Assembly: GCF_028553885.1 (NCBI RefSeq)
Contig: NZ_CP067169.1
Span: forward strand, 1,693,501 to 1,757,500
Direction of reading: 5' to 3'
From: Paracoccus aestuarii
Lineage (GTDB): Bacteria; Pseudomonadota; Alphaproteobacteria; Rhodobacterales; Rhodobacteraceae
Length of the DNA stretch: 64,000 nt
Shown here: piece by piece, positions 47,436-62,256 of the stretch
Layout: each line of letters begins with the position of its first letter
Position numbering within the stretch: the stretch's first letter is position 1
The notes under the pieces: generated by a model
Told to the model about the DNA's origin: nothing
Database searches by the model: none
Seen by the model: the letters and a program-made list of their open reading frames with translations, nothing else
Made by a program: the position numbers and the translations under genes

Positions 47436-48848
47436 ATGGGGATCGAGGATTGGCAGCCCGACCTGACCGGCCAGCCCGGCCCCAAGTTCCGCGCCTTGGC
47501 CAATGCCCTGCGCGAGGCCGCGCGGTCGGGCCAGCTGGCGCCGGGGACGCGCCTGCCGCCGATGCGCGATCTGGCTTGGCGGCTGAAGGTGACGCCCGGC
47601 ACGGTGGCGCGCGCCTATCAGGTCGCCGCGGCCGAGGGCGTGGTCGAAAGCCATGTCGGGCGCGGCAGCTTCATCGCCGCGCCCCGGCCGCCGCGGCCTG
47701 CACCGCAGCCGCTGCTTTATGAAAGCCTGGATCATCCGGCGGGCCAGTCGGACCTGGTGGATCTGCGCATCCCGCAGCTGCCCGATTGCGGGCAGGCGCG
47801 GGTCCTGGCGCGGCATCTGACGGCGCTGGCCGCCGATCTGGATGCCGATCTGCTGGATTACACGCCGCTGAGCCGCGACCAGGACTGCCGGGACGCGGCG
47901 ACGGACTGGCTGGGCGGGCGGGCCTTGGGGCCGGTGCTGCGCGGGGATCTGGTCCTGACCCATGGCGGCCAGCACGCGATCACGTTGGTCATGGCGATCA
48001 CCTTGGCCGATCAGGCGCCGCAGGTCATGGTCGAGGCGCTGACCTATCCCGGCATCGCCCATGCCGCGCGGCTGATGCGGGCGCGCACGCTGCCCGTGGC
48101 GCTGGACGATCAGGGCATGGTCCCCGAGGCGCTGGACCGGGTCGCGCGGGCCAGCGGCGCGCGGCTGGTCTGCCTGACGCCATCGGCCCAGAACCCGACC
48201 CTGGCCGGGATGGGCGAGGATCGCCGCGCCGCCATCGTCGCCGTCGCCCGCCGCCATGACCTGCAGATCCTGGAGGATGAATGCTATGCCCCCGCGCCGG
48301 GGGCGGGCATGCCCCCCAGCCTGCGCGCCTTGGCGCCGGAACGGGTCTGGCATGTCACCAGCCTGTCCAAGATCATCGCGGCGGGGCTGCGATTTGGCAT
48401 CCTGCTCTGCCCGGAGGGGATGGGCCAGGCGGGCCGCGTCGCCGCCCAGCACAGCCATATGGGCCTGTCGCAGCCGATCACCGGGCTGGTCACGCGGCTG
48501 CTGCGGTCGGGCGACGGGGCGCGGATCGCGGTCGAGGTGCAGGCGCTGGTCGAGGATCGGCTGGCCCTGGCCCAGGACATCCTGGGCGGGGCGGGCCTGC
48601 GCAGCCAGCCCGGCGTGCCGGTGCTGTGGCTGCCCTTGCCGCCGCGCTGGCAGGCGGTGGATTTCGTGGCGCGGGCGGCGGCGGCGGGGGTGATCGTGCG
48701 CCCGGCCTCGGATTTCGCGGGGCAGGGCGTGGCGCTGCCCCAGGGGGTGCGCATCGCGCTGAACTGCCGGATGCCGCGCGACCGGCTGGAGGTCGCGCTG
48801 CGCAGCCTGGCGCAGCTGGTGGCGTCATCCCCCGATGCGGGGGATTGA
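47436..48848 (+). CDS. MocR-like regulator: GntR helix-turn-helix fused to aminotransferase
   Basis: A 470-residue protein. Residues 12-80 form a GntR-type winged helix (GTRLPPMRDLAWRLKVTPGT), then a class I aminotransferase fold. The PLP lysine is K312 (TSLSKIIAAGLRFG), with the NP motif SAQNPTLAG at about 250-258. MocR proteins usually regulate a neighbouring transporter or enzyme gene. The divergent neighbour is the TRAP binding protein, separated by 219 bp, so control of that gene is plausible. The ATG at 47436 follows GGAAAGGAA. It could instead be an active aminotransferase. Confidence 0.88.
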   Translation: MGIEDWQPDLTGQPGPKFRALANALREAARSGQLAPGTRLPPMRDLAWRLKVTPGTVARAYQVAAAEGVVESHVGRGSFIAAPRPPRPAPQPLLYESLDHPAGQSDLVDLRIPQLPDCGQARVLARHLTALAADLDADLLDYTPLSRDQDCRDAATDWLGGRALGPVLRGDLVLTHGGQHAITLVMAITLADQAPQVMVEALTYPGIAHAARLMRARTLPVALDDQGMVPEALDRVARASGARLVCLTPSAQNPTLAGMGEDRRAAIVAVARRHDLQILEDECYAPAPGAGMPPSLRALAPERVWHVTSLSKIIAAGLRFGILLCPEGMGQAGRVAAQHSHMGLSQPITGLVTRLLRSGDGARIAVEVQALVEDRLALAQDILGGAGLRSQPGVPVLWLPLPPRWQAVDFVARAAAAGVIVRPASDFAGQGVALPQGVRIALNCRMPRDRLEVALRSLAQLVASSPDAGD

Positions 48849-48872
48849 GGCGGCCGGATCGCCCCGGCCGCC
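48849..48872. terminator. Hairpin between MocR-like gene and enolase
   Basis: A 9-bp stem GGCGGCCGG/CCGGCCGCC with a 6-base loop occupies most of the 30-bp gap between the convergent genes. Neither strand has a clear T tract, so termination strength is doubtful. Confidence 0.4.
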
Positions 48873-48878
48873 CAAGTC

Positions 48879-50213
<1,335 letters not shown>

Positions 50214-50894
50214 TCACGGCAGCTTGATGCGCGCCCAGATCGGCAGGTGGTCCGACGCCTCGCGCGCGCCGGCCTGGGTGAAGACGCCCGTTTCCAGCAC
50301 GTCCAGATTGCGCGTCAGCGCCATGCGGTCCAGCCGCAGCTGGGGCAGGGGCGCGGGATAGGAGGGCCCCGGCGCGATCACCCGGAACCCGGCCAGCGAT
50401 TCCAGGCCCCGGTCGTCGCGCCATTCGTTGAAATCGCCCATCAGGACGATGTGATCCTCGGCGATGCGGGCGGCCTGGGCGGTGATCCGCGCCAGCTGCG
50501 CGCGGCGCGAGGACCGCGCCAGGCCCAGATGCGCCCCGATCACCGTCAGCCCCGGCAGGCGCAGGGCGATGGCGCCGCGCGGCTCCAGCCCCGGCAAAGG
50601 CAGGCGGCGCAGCACCGCCTGCGCAGCCAGATGCGGGCGCATCAGGATGGTCTGGCCGTGCCAGCCCAGGCTGCTTTCCGTGGTGCCGAAGATGTCGGCG
50701 GGGACCAGCCCCGTCTCGGCCTGGATCAGCTTGCGCGGCAGGGCCTCGGGGCGGACGCCATAGCGGAAATCGACCTCCTGCAGGGCGATGATGTCGGGGT
50801 CCAGCGCGCGGATCACGGCCAGGTTGCGTTCGGGTGCATGCGGGCCGGTCATGCCGCGGCATTTGTGCAGGTTGTAGCTGGCGAGCTTCAGCAT
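50214..50894 (-). CDS. Endonuclease/exonuclease/phosphatase family protein
   Basis: A 226-residue EEP-fold hydrolase. The metal and catalytic residues are in place: YNLHKCRG at the N-terminus, IIALQEVDFRY with the metal Glu, MGDFNEWRDDRG, and the closing SDHLPIWARI. There is no signal peptide, so it is cytoplasmic. The substrate may be DNA, a phosphoinositide-like lipid or a nucleotide and cannot be decided. Enolase lies 60 bases downstream on the same strand. The preceding selO gene ends 75 bases upstream. Confidence 0.87.
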   Translation of the reverse strand: MLKLASYNLHKCRGMTGPHAPERNLAVIRALDPDIIALQEVDFRYGVRPEALPRKLIQAETGLVPADIFGTTESSLGWHGQTILMRPHLAAQAVLRRLPLPGLEPRGAIALRLPGLTVIGAHLGLARSSRRAQLARITAQAARIAEDHIVLMGDFNEWRDDRGLESLAGFRVIAPGPSYPAPLPQLRLDRMALTRNLDVLETGVFTQAGAREASDHLPIWARIKLP

Positions 50895-50969
50895 CCGGTC
50901 TCCGCGGTCTTGCAGGCGATCATGGACAGGAACGCGGCAACCGCAAGGGCGGGTTCACCGCGCCGCCAT

Positions 50970-54598
<3,629 letters not shown>

Positions 54599-54602
<4 letters not shown>

Positions 54603-55510
54603 CCGCGCACCGGCGTGGGGGCCAGCTGACGGCGCAGCCAGCTGCGCGCGGGGCCCAGATGCCCGGCGGCGGGGCCCGGCGCGGGCAGGGACAGCACATG
54701 ATCCCGCAGCGCCAGGATCGCCTCGTCGCTGCTGCGCGGCAGCTCGGCGGCGGGGATCGGCGCGCCGATGGTCACGCGATAGCTGGCTTGGGACTTGTTC
54801 AGCACCTCGTTGAACAGCGTCACGTCACGCAGCGTCGGATGCAGCCTGTCGAACAGATAGAACAGCCCCGAATTGCGCGCCCGGATGCGCAGCGGGATCA
54901 CCGGCAGGTCGAACTTGCGCGCGATCATCGCCGCGCTGGCCATCCAGGGACGCTCGGTCAGCGTCAGGCCGCGGCGTTTCGCCAGTCGGCCCGAGGGAAA
55001 GATCAGCCCGATCCGCCCCGCCATGATGGCGTCGCGGGTGTAGTCCATCGTCGCGCGGGTCTTGGCATGGCTGCGCTTTTCGACCCGCCATTCGACGGGG
55101 GCGATCATGTCGATCATCTGCGGCAGGACCCGGACCATGTCGTGATTGGCATAGATGAACAGATCGTCGCGCAGCTGCGAGATCACCGCGTTCAGAAAGA
55201 TGCCGTCGGCGATGCCGGTCGGGTGGTTGGCGACGATCAGGGCGGGGCCCGTGGCGGGGATATGCTCCAGCCCCTCGACGGTCAGGTCGCGAACGATCAT
55301 CTCGGACATGCGGCGAAAGATCTCGGCCGAGGGCAGGTCACGGAACTCGGCCCCTAGCTGGACGGTGCGCGGATAGCGCAGCAGCGCCATCATCGCATGG
55401 CGTGCGGCGCGGTGATGCAGGCGACCGGAGAACAGCCAGGGCGCCCGTTCGGCGATCAGCGGGTCCAGGCGCGCCTGCATCTCGGCGCGGGCGGACAGGT
55501 TTTCGGACAT
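54599..55510 (-). CDS. Lysophospholipid acyltransferase family protein
   Basis: A 303-residue PlsC-like acyltransferase. The catalytic motif NHPTGIAD (H-x4-D form) lies near residue 95, and the second motif [11 protein letters not shown] near 170 carries the glycerophosphate-binding Gly-Arg. There is no clear transmembrane helix, so it may bind the membrane at its surface. It could acylate lysophosphatidic acid or lyso-ornithine lipid; sequence alone does not decide. It follows pepN-side genes in the reverse order: its start lies 16 bases from the pepN stop, so the two are probably cotranscribed. Confidence 0.86.
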
Positions 55511-55526
55511 GACATCCCCCCAAAAA

Positions 55527-58100
55527 TCACCGACCGGCGGCGATCATGCGCGACACCATCTCGCGCGTGTTGCGGCTTAAACCCTCGACCGCGGCAATCC
55601 GTTCCAGCGCGGCCTGCGCATGGGCGCGCCGGGGGGCGTCATAGCGGGGCCAGGTCTCGAAGGCGGTGGACATGCGCGCCGCGATCTGCGGATTGGCCGC
55701 ATCCATCCGCATCAGCCAGTCGGCGGTGAAGGCATAGCCCGTCCCGTCGGCCGCGTGAAAGCCCGCGTGATTGGCCGCCAGCCCGCCTAGCAGCGCGCGG
55801 AAGCGGTTGGGATTTCGCCAGTCGAAATCCGCCCGGCGCGACAGGTCCCGGGCCACCGCGACCGCCCGGTCGGGGGGCGCGGCCATGACCTGGACGGCGA
55901 ACCACTTGTCCATGACCAGGCGGTTGTCGCCGAACTCCTCCTCCAGCATGCGCAGGGCGGCGGTGCCGCGGCCGATGCGGATCAGGCAGGTCAGCGCCGC
56001 CATGCGTTCGGTCATGTTCGAGGCGATGCCGAACAGCACCTCGGCCCGGTCGCCGCCGTCGATGCGGTTCAGAAGGCCGAGCGCCGCGATGCGCAGCGAC
56101 CGCCGCGCCGCCGCATCGGCATCGGGGGAATAGGGGCCGTCCACCGTCATCGCGTCATAGACCGCCGCCAGCAGGCCCTGATGGGTCTGGGCGATGCGTT
56201 GGGCCAAGGCCTCGCGCGCGGCATGGATCGCGTCGGGATCGGGGGTCAGGTCGCGGTCGGCCAGATGGGTCGCGATCTCGTCCTCCGATGGCAGGGCCAG
56301 GCACAGGGCGCGGAAGGCCGGATCGGCGGCGTCATCGGCGATCAGCGCGCCGATCGCATCGACGAAATCCGCGCCCGCCTGCCCGCCCGTGGCCATCTGG
56401 CCCAAGGCGGACAGCGCCAGTTCGCGCCCCGCCTCCCACCGGGCGAAGGGGTCGGTGTCATGGGCCAGCAGGAACGCCCGCGTCCGGTCGTCCAGCACGC
56501 GGCGCAGCATCACCGGGGCCGAGAAACCGCGCAGCACCGACAGGACCGGCCGCTCGGGCAGGTCGTCGAAGGTGAAATCCTGCCGTTCCTCCGTCATCTC
56601 CAGCAGGGTGGTGGGCAGGATCTCGGCGCCCGAAGGCGCGATCAGGCCCAGGGCGATGGGGATCACCCGGGCGGGCTTGTCGGGCTGGCCGGGGGTGGGC
56701 GGGGTCGATTGGGTGAAGCTGACAGTCAGGCGACCATCGGCCCAGTCCTCCTCCATCGTCAGGACGGGGGTGCCGGCATCGGTGTACCAGCGCTTGAACT
56801 GGGTCAGGTCGCGGCCGGTGGCGTCCTGAAAGACCGCCAGCCAATCCTCGATCGTGGCGGCCTGGCCGTCATGTCGGTCGAAATAGAGCGTCAGCGCGCG
56901 GTCATAGGCCTCGGGCCCGACCAGGGCGCGCAGCATGCCGATGATCTCGGCGCCCTTTTCATAGACCGTGGCGGTGTAGAAATTGTTGATCTCCTCGTAG
57001 CGGTCGGGCCGGGGCGGATGGGCCAGGGGGCCCTGATCCTCGCGGAACTGGCGGGCGCGCAGGGTTCGGACATCCTCGATCCGCTTGACCGCGGCGGAAC
57101 GCAGGTCGCTGGTGAACTGCTGGTCGCGATAGACGGTCAGCCCCTCCTTGAGGCAGAGCTGGAACCAGTCGCGGCAGGTGATGCGGTTGCCGGTCCAGTT
57201 GTGGAAATACTCATGCGCGATCACCGCCTCGATCCGTTCGTAATCGGTATCGGTCGCAGTATCGGGCGAGGCCAGGACCAGTTTCGAGTTGAAGATGTTC
57301 AACCCTTTGTTTTCCATGGCCCCCATGTTGAAATCATCGACCGCGACGATGTTGAACACATCCAGGTCATATTCGCGGCCATAGACCTTTTCGTCCCATT
57401 CCATCGACCGGATCAGCGATTGCATCGCGAATCCCGCGCGGCCCTGATCGCCGGGCCGGACCCAGACATTCAGCGCCACGTCCCGCCCCGACCGGGTGGT
57501 GAAGCGGTCGCTGACCGCGACCAGATCCCCCGCGACCAGCGCGAACAGATAGCTGGGCTTGGGCCAGGGGTCGTGCCATTCGGCGCGTCCGGGTGCCTGC
57601 GCGACCGGGTTGCCGTTCGACAGCAGCACGGGAAGGTCGCTGTGCAAGGTGACGTGAAAGACCGTCATCACGTCCGGGCGGTCCGGATAGAAGGTGATGT
57701 GGCGAAAGCCCTCGGCCTCGCATTGGGTGCAGAAGATCCCGCCGGACAGATAGAGCCCCTCGAAGGCGGTGTTGTCCTCGGGGTCGATGCGGACCTCGGT
57801 GGTCAGCACGAAGGGGCCGCGGGGCAGGGCGGCCGCCGCGATGGTCAGCCTTTCGTCGTCGCGGCGCTGATGGGCGGGGTCCAGGGGCCGCCCGTCGATG
57901 CCGATCGAGACCAGATCCAGCCCCTTGCCGCCATCCAGTTCCAGGTCCACCACGCCGTCGCGCGGGGCCAGGTGCAATTCGGCCCGCACGGTGGTTCCGC
58001 GGGGCCTCAGGGTGATGTCCAGCCGGGTCTGCGACAGCAGGAACGGCCAGGGTCTGTAATCGGCAAGATATTGGACGGGCTGCGGTTTCGTCGCGGACAT
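55527..58100 (-). CDS. pepN: Aminopeptidase N
   Basis: A zinc metallopeptidase of the M1 family, 857 residues, removing N-terminal amino acids from peptides in the cytoplasm. The exopeptidase motif is GAMEN (260-264), zinc is bound by HEYFH (296-300) and E319, and the later Tyr region lies near 380. The C-terminal helical domain is complete. In a genome with a neighbouring oligopeptide importer it would help digest imported peptides. GAGGAAAGG precedes the ATG at 58100. Confidence 0.96.
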   Translation of the reverse strand: MSATKPQPVQYLADYRPWPFLLSQTRLDITLRPRGTTVRAELHLAPRDGVVDLELDGGKGLDLVSIGIDGRPLDPAHQRRDDERLTIAAAALPRGPFVLTTEVRIDPEDNTAFEGLYLSGGIFCTQCEAEGFRHITFYPDRPDVMTVFHVTLHSDLPVLLSNGNPVAQAPGRAEWHDPWPKPSYLFALVAGDLVAVSDRFTTRSGRDVALNVWVRPGDQGRAGFAMQSLIRSMEWDEKVYGREYDLDVFNIVAVDDFNMGAMENKGLNIFNSKLVLASPDTATDTDYERIEAVIAHEYFHNWTGNRITCRDWFQLCLKEGLTVYRDQQFTSDLRSAAVKRIEDVRTLRARQFREDQGPLAHPPRPDRYEEINNFYTATVYEKGAEIIGMLRALVGPEAYDRALTLYFDRHDGQAATIEDWLAVFQDATGRDLTQFKRWYTDAGTPVLTMEEDWADGRLTVSFTQSTPPTPGQPDKPARVIPIALGLIAPSGAEILPTTLLEMTEERQDFTFDDLPERPVLSVLRGFSAPVMLRRVLDDRTRAFLLAHDTDPFARWEAGRELALSALGQMATGGQAGADFVDAIGALIADDAADPAFRALCLALPSEDEIATHLADRDLTPDPDAIHAAREALAQRIAQTHQGLLAAVYDAMTVDGPYSPDADAAARRSLRIAALGLLNRIDGGDRAEVLFGIASNMTERMAALTCLIRIGRGTAALRMLEEEFGDNRLVMDKWFAVQVMAAPPDRAVAVARDLSRRADFDWRNPNRFRALLGGLAANHAGFHAADGTGYAFTADWLMRMDAANPQIAARMSTAFETWPRYDAPRRAHAQAALERIAAVEGLSRNTREMVSRMIAAGR

Positions 58101-58282
58101 GGTCAGCGCCTTTCCTCAAAAATCCGGCCGTCGGGCGGAACCCCGGCCTTTCCCCTGTGTTAATCGCCTGAACGCCGGCTCGCAAGGCGGGGCATCGGGG
58201 CTCGGCATTGACAGCCGGGCGGTGACGCGCCAAGGACTGCAAGCTAACCCGGTCAAAAGACAAGCAGAATTGGAGGCCCAGC

Positions 58283-58906
58283 ATGAGCTACGATCCCAAC
58301 GATCCGAACCGTCCGCGCCAGCCCGTCGATCCGGTCGAACCGGTCGATCCCACCCAGTCCGCACAGCGTGAAACCTATGTCGAGCCGGTCGAGCGCAAGT
58401 CCTCGGCGTTGCCGCTGATCATCGGCGTCTTGCTGGCGCTGGCCTTGGCCTATTTCGTTCTGCAGCGCTTCATGACCGATGATTCGACGGTTGTCGAAGG
58501 CGACACGACCACCGTGACGACCACCGGCACGCCCCCGGCCACCGATCCCGTCGCCACCGGCACGGACGAGGTCGAGACCGAGGACACCACCACCGATCCC
58601 GTGACTCCGGCCCCCGCACCGGCGACCGAGACGCCCGCCACCGAAGCACCGGCGACCGAAGCGCCCGCGGCCGATACGACGACCGAGGCGCCCGCGACCG
58701 AAGCACCGGCGGCTGAGACCCCCGCGACCGAGGCCCCCGCGGCCGATCCGGTTGACGAGGCGATCACCATCGAGGAAGCGCCCGCTGACACGGCCGCCCC
58801 GGCCACCGGCACGGATGCGACCGAACCCACCACCTCGGCCGCGCCCGGCACCGGTGCCGCGACCCCGGATGCAGGCCCCGCCCCGGCGACGACGCCCGCC
58901 AACTGA
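58283..58906 (+). CDS. Single-pass membrane protein with Thr/Ala/Pro-rich repeat domain
   Basis: A 207-residue protein. Residues 1-41 are polar with Pro/Val/Asp repeats (PVDPVEPVDP). One helix spans about 42-62 (ALPLIIGVLLALALAYFVLQ). The remaining 140 residues are low complexity: Thr-rich, then repeated ATEAPA and PATEAPA units, acidic overall. The tail should be extended and either in the periplasm or cell-wall spanning. I recognise no domain. A TTGACA at 58208 may be part of its promoter. A clear terminator follows. Confidence 0.8.
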   Translation: MSYDPNDPNRPRQPVDPVEPVDPTQSAQRETYVEPVERKSSALPLIIGVLLALALAYFVLQRFMTDDSTVVEGDTTTVTTTGTPPATDPVATGTDEVETEDTTTDPVTPAPAPATETPATEAPATEAPAADTTTEAPATEAPAAETPATEAPAADPVDEAITIEEAPADTAAPATGTDATEPTTSAAPGTGAATPDAGPAPATTPAN

Positions 58907-58930
58907 TCCGGCACCACGCCCGATCCAGAC

Positions 58931-58961
58931 AGGCCCGGATGCAGCCGCATCCGGGCCTTTT
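58931..58961 (+). terminator. Rho-independent terminator after repeat-domain membrane protein
   Basis: A 12-bp stem AGGCCCGGATGC/GCATCCGGGCCT with loop AGCC, followed by TTT, lies 24 bases past the stop at 58906. Confidence 0.85.
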
Positions 58962-59031
58962 CACGTCCGGCGCATGGATCGGAACGTTCCGACCTTGGTC
59001 GCGCTTACGTCACGCCATATCGAGGGCGGAC

Positions 59032-59061
59032 TTGTGAAACATTCTTTCGTGGTGCTATGTC
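59032..59061 (+). promoter_or_regulatory. Possible promoter of pntAB
   Basis: TTGTGA (59032-59037) and TATGTC (59056-59061) with an 18-base spacer lie 43 bases before the pntA start, downstream of the preceding terminator. The match is moderate. Confidence 0.35.
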
Positions 59062-59104
59062 TTCTGCAACTGCGAGAACAACCATCCGGGGGGCATTGGA
59101 AGCC

Positions 59105-60679
59105 ATGAAGATTGGCGCATTGAAAGAGGGCTTCGAGAACGAGGCGCGGGTGGCCGTCACCCCGGCCTCGGCCGGGCATCTCGGCAAGCTGGGGCACGAG
59201 GTCTTCGTGGAAAGCGGCGCCGGCGCGCGGGCCGGGTTCCGCGACGAGGATTACCGCCAGGCGGGCGTCACCGTCCTGCCCGATGCGGCGGCGCTGATCG
59301 GCGCGGTGGACGTGCTGGCCAAGGTGCGCCAGCCCACCGAGGCCGAGATCGGGCAGATGCGCGCGGGTCAGACGGTGATCTCGTTCTTCTATCCGGCGCA
59401 GAACGCGGATCTGCTGGCGCAGGCCAAGGATCAGGGCATCACCGCCATCGCGATGGACATGGTGCCCCGGATCAGCCGGGCGCAAAAGATGGACGCGCTG
59501 TCCTCGATGGCCAATATCGCGGGCTATCGCGCGGTGATCGAGGCGGCGAACAATTTCGGGCGCTTCTTCACCGGCCAGGTGACCGCGGCGGGCAAGGTGC
59601 CCCCGGCCAAGGTGCTGGTCGTGGGCGCGGGCGTCGCGGGCCTGGCGGCGATCGGGGCATCCGTGTCCCTGGGCGCGCAGGTTTATGCCTTCGACGTGCG
59701 CCCCGAGGTGGCCGAGCAGATCGAATCCATGGGGGCGGAATTCGTCTTTCTGGAATTCGACGAACCGGTGCAGGACGGTGCGGCGACGGGCGGCTATGCG
59801 GCGCCCTCCAGCCCGGAATTCCGCGAAAAGCAGTTGGCCAAGTTCCGCGAGCTGGCCCCCCAGATGGACATCGTCATCACCACGGCGCTGATCCCGGGCC
59901 GCGACGCGCCCAAGCTGTGGACCGCGGACATGGTCGCCGCGATGCGGCAGGGCAGCGTCATCGTCGATCTGGCGGCCGAAAAGGGCGGCAATTGCGACCT
60001 GACCGTGCCGGACGAGCGCATCGTGACCGAAAACGGCGTGGTCATCATCGGCTATACCGACTTTCCCTCGCGCATGGGGGCGCAGGCCTCCGAGCTCTAT
60101 GGCAACAACATCCGGCATTTCCTGGCCGACCTGACGCCGGGCAAGGACGGGGTCATCCATCACAACATGGAAGATGACGTGATCCGCGGCGCGACCGTGG
60201 TCCATGACCATGACGTGACATGGCCGCCCCCGCCGCCCAAGGTCGCAGCCATCGCGGCCCAGAAGCCCAAGGAGAAGAAGAAGGCCCCCACCCCGGAGGA
60301 ACGTCGCGCTGCCGAGGCCGCGGCCTTCAAGGCCGACACCGCCAACCAGCTGAAGCTGCTGGTGGGGGGCGGCCTGCTGCTGCTGCTGATCGGGCTGGTG
60401 GCGCCGGCCAGCTTCATGTCGCATTTCATCGTCTTCGTGCTGGCCTGCTTCGTCGGTTTCCGGGTGATCTGGAACGTCGCCCATTCGCTGCACACGCCGC
60501 TGATGGCGATCACCAACGCGATCAGCTCCATCATCATCCTGGGCGCGCTGATGCAGATCGGGTCGGGGTCCTGGTGGGTCGTGCTGCTGGGCGCGCTGGC
60601 CGTGCTGATGGCGGGCGTCAACATCTTTGGCGGCTTCCTGGTCACGCGCCGGATGCTGGCCATGTTCCAGAAGTCGTAA
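59105..60679 (+). CDS. pntA: NAD(P) transhydrogenase subunit alpha
   Basis: The alpha subunit (524 residues) of the proton-pumping transhydrogenase, which makes NADPH from NADH. Residues 1-380 form the NAD(H)-binding domain dI ([40 protein letters not shown]; the mobile loop near [20 protein letters not shown]). A charged linker ([20 protein letters not shown]) follows, then four membrane helices of dII. The fused dI-dII form is as in E. coli, unlike Rhodospirillum, where it is split. The ATG at 59105 starts the conserved MKIGALKE. pntB follows 10 bases later. Confidence 0.96.
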   Translation: MKIGALKEGFENEARVAVTPASAGHLGKLGHEVFVESGAGARAGFRDEDYRQAGVTVLPDAAALIGAVDVLAKVRQPTEAEIGQMRAGQTVISFFYPAQNADLLAQAKDQGITAIAMDMVPRISRAQKMDALSSMANIAGYRAVIEAANNFGRFFTGQVTAAGKVPPAKVLVVGAGVAGLAAIGASVSLGAQVYAFDVRPEVAEQIESMGAEFVFLEFDEPVQDGAATGGYAAPSSPEFREKQLAKFRELAPQMDIVITTALIPGRDAPKLWTADMVAAMRQGSVIVDLAAEKGGNCDLTVPDERIVTENGVVIIGYTDFPSRMGAQASELYGNNIRHFLADLTPGKDGVIHHNMEDDVIRGATVVHDHDVTWPPPPPKVAAIAAQKPKEKKKAPTPEERRAAEAAAFKADTANQLKLLVGGGLLLLLIGLVAPASFMSHFIVFVLACFVGFRVIWNVAHSLHTPLMAITNAISSIIILGALMQIGSGSWWVVLLGALAVLMAGVNIFGGFLVTRRMLAMFQKS

Positions 60680-60689
60680 GGGGACAGGA

Positions 60690-62132
60690 ATGGAATACGG
60701 ATTCACCACTGCGGCCTATGTGGTCGCCTCGGTCCTCTTCATCCTGGCCCTGGGCGGGCTGTCGGGACAGGAAAGCGCCAAGCGCGCCATCTGGTACGGC
60801 ATCGCGGGCATGGCGCTGGCCGTCATCGCCACGCTGTTCGGGCCGGGCGCGGGCAACTGGTTCCTGTCGGTCGTGATGATCGCCATCGGCGGCACCGCGG
60901 GCTGGCTGATCGCCAAGCGTGTCCAGATGACCGAGATGCCCCAGCTGGTCGCAGCCATGCATTCGCTGGTGGGCCTGGCCGCGGTCTTCGTCGGCTTCAA
61001 CGCCCAGATCGAGCTGGGCCGCGTGCTGCGCGCCCGCGCCGAGGGGGTCGAGCAGGTCTGGACCGGCTTCGCCGCCCTGCTGGCCGACAAGACCCCGGCC
61101 GAGATCGCCATGCTGAAGATCGAGGTGTTCCTGGGCGTATTCATCGGCGCGGTGACCTTCACCGGGTCCGTCGTGGCCTTCGGCAAGCTGTCGGGCCGCG
61201 TGGACGGCAAGCCCAAGAAGCTGCCCGGCGGGCATATGCTGAACGCGGGCGCGCTGGCCTTGTCGATCCTGCTGGGCGTGCTCTATTTCACCGGCACGGG
61301 GCCGGCGATCTTCTGGCTGATCGTCATCACGCTCCTGGCCTTCTTCATCGGCTATCACCTGATCATGGGCATCGGCGGCGCGGACATGCCGGTCGTGGTG
61401 TCGATGCTGAACAGCTATTCCGGTTGGGCGGCCGCGGCGATCGGCTTCACGCTCGGCAATGACCTGCTGATCGTGACGGGGGCACTGGTCGGGTCCTCGG
61501 GGGCGATCCTGTCCTATATCATGTGCAAGGCGATGAACCGCAACTTCGTCAGCGTTATCCTGGGCGGCTTTGGCGGAGAAACCGGCCCCGCCGCTGCGAT
61601 CGAGGGCGAACAGGTGGCCATCGACGCGGATGGCGTGGCCGCCGCCCTGAACGAGGCCGACAGCGTCGTCATCGTTCCGGGTTACGGCATGGCCGTGGCC
61701 CAGGCCCAGGGCGCGGTCAGCGAGCTGACCCGCAAGCTGCGCGCCGCGGGCAAGGAGGTGCGCTTTGCCATCCACCCCGTCGCCGGACGCCTGCCGGGCC
61801 ACATGAACGTGCTGCTGGCCGAGGCCAAGGTCCCCTATGACATCGTACTGGAGATGGACGAGATCAACGAGGACTTCCCCTCGACCGATGTCGTCATCAT
61901 CATCGGGTCGAACGACATCGTGAACCCCGCGGCCCAAGACGATCCGAACAGCCCCATCGCCGGCATGCCGGTGCTGGAGGTGTGGAAAGCCAAGCAGGTC
62001 TTCGTCAGCAAGCGCGGCCAAGGCACCGGCTATAGCGGGATCGAGAACCCCCTGTTCTTCAAGGAGAACACGCGGATGTTCTATGGCGATGCGAAGGACA
62101 GCATCAACAAGCTGCTGCCCATGGTCGACTGA
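60690..62132 (+). CDS. pntB: NAD(P) transhydrogenase subunit beta
   Basis: The beta subunit (480 residues), with about nine membrane helices (dII) and the NADP(H)-binding dIII. Key segments are [20 protein letters not shown] in the proton channel, [40 protein letters not shown], the NADP-binding [20 protein letters not shown] and [28 protein letters not shown] precedes the ATG. It is followed by a strong terminator. Confidence 0.96.
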   Translation: MEYGFTTAAYVVASVLFILALGGLSGQESAKRAIWYGIAGMALAVIATLFGPGAGNWFLSVVMIAIGGTAGWLIAKRVQMTEMPQLVAAMHSLVGLAAVFVGFNAQIELGRVLRARAEGVEQVWTGFAALLADKTPAEIAMLKIEVFLGVFIGAVTFTGSVVAFGKLSGRVDGKPKKLPGGHMLNAGALALSILLGVLYFTGTGPAIFWLIVITLLAFFIGYHLIMGIGGADMPVVVSMLNSYSGWAAAAIGFTLGNDLLIVTGALVGSSGAILSYIMCKAMNRNFVSVILGGFGGETGPAAAIEGEQVAIDADGVAAALNEADSVVIVPGYGMAVAQAQGAVSELTRKLRAAGKEVRFAIHPVAGRLPGHMNVLLAEAKVPYDIVLEMDEINEDFPSTDVVIIIGSNDIVNPAAQDDPNSPIAGMPVLEVWKAKQVFVSKRGQGTGYSGIENPLFFKENTRMFYGDAKDSINKLLPMVD

Positions 62133-62153
62133 TCCGCGAGACCGTCGCATGGA

Positions 62154-62190
62154 AGGCCCGCCGGTTCACCCAACCGGCGGGCCTTTTTTC
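62154..62190 (+). terminator. Rho-independent terminator of pntAB
   Basis: A 14-bp perfect stem AAGGCCCGCCGGTT/AACCGGCGGGCCTT with a 5-base loop and six T residues lies 21 bases after the pntB stop. Confidence 0.92.
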
Positions 62191-62256
62191 ATCCGGGGGC
62201 CTTGCGCGCGGCCACGGGCCTGGCCGATCATCGGGCACCGTCACAGGGGGAATGCG

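Noticed and set aside
58600..58760. CRISPR-like short repeats
   Set aside because: The repeated GCGACCGAAGC-type units are in frame with Ala/Thr/Glu/Pro codons of the membrane protein and have no spacers.
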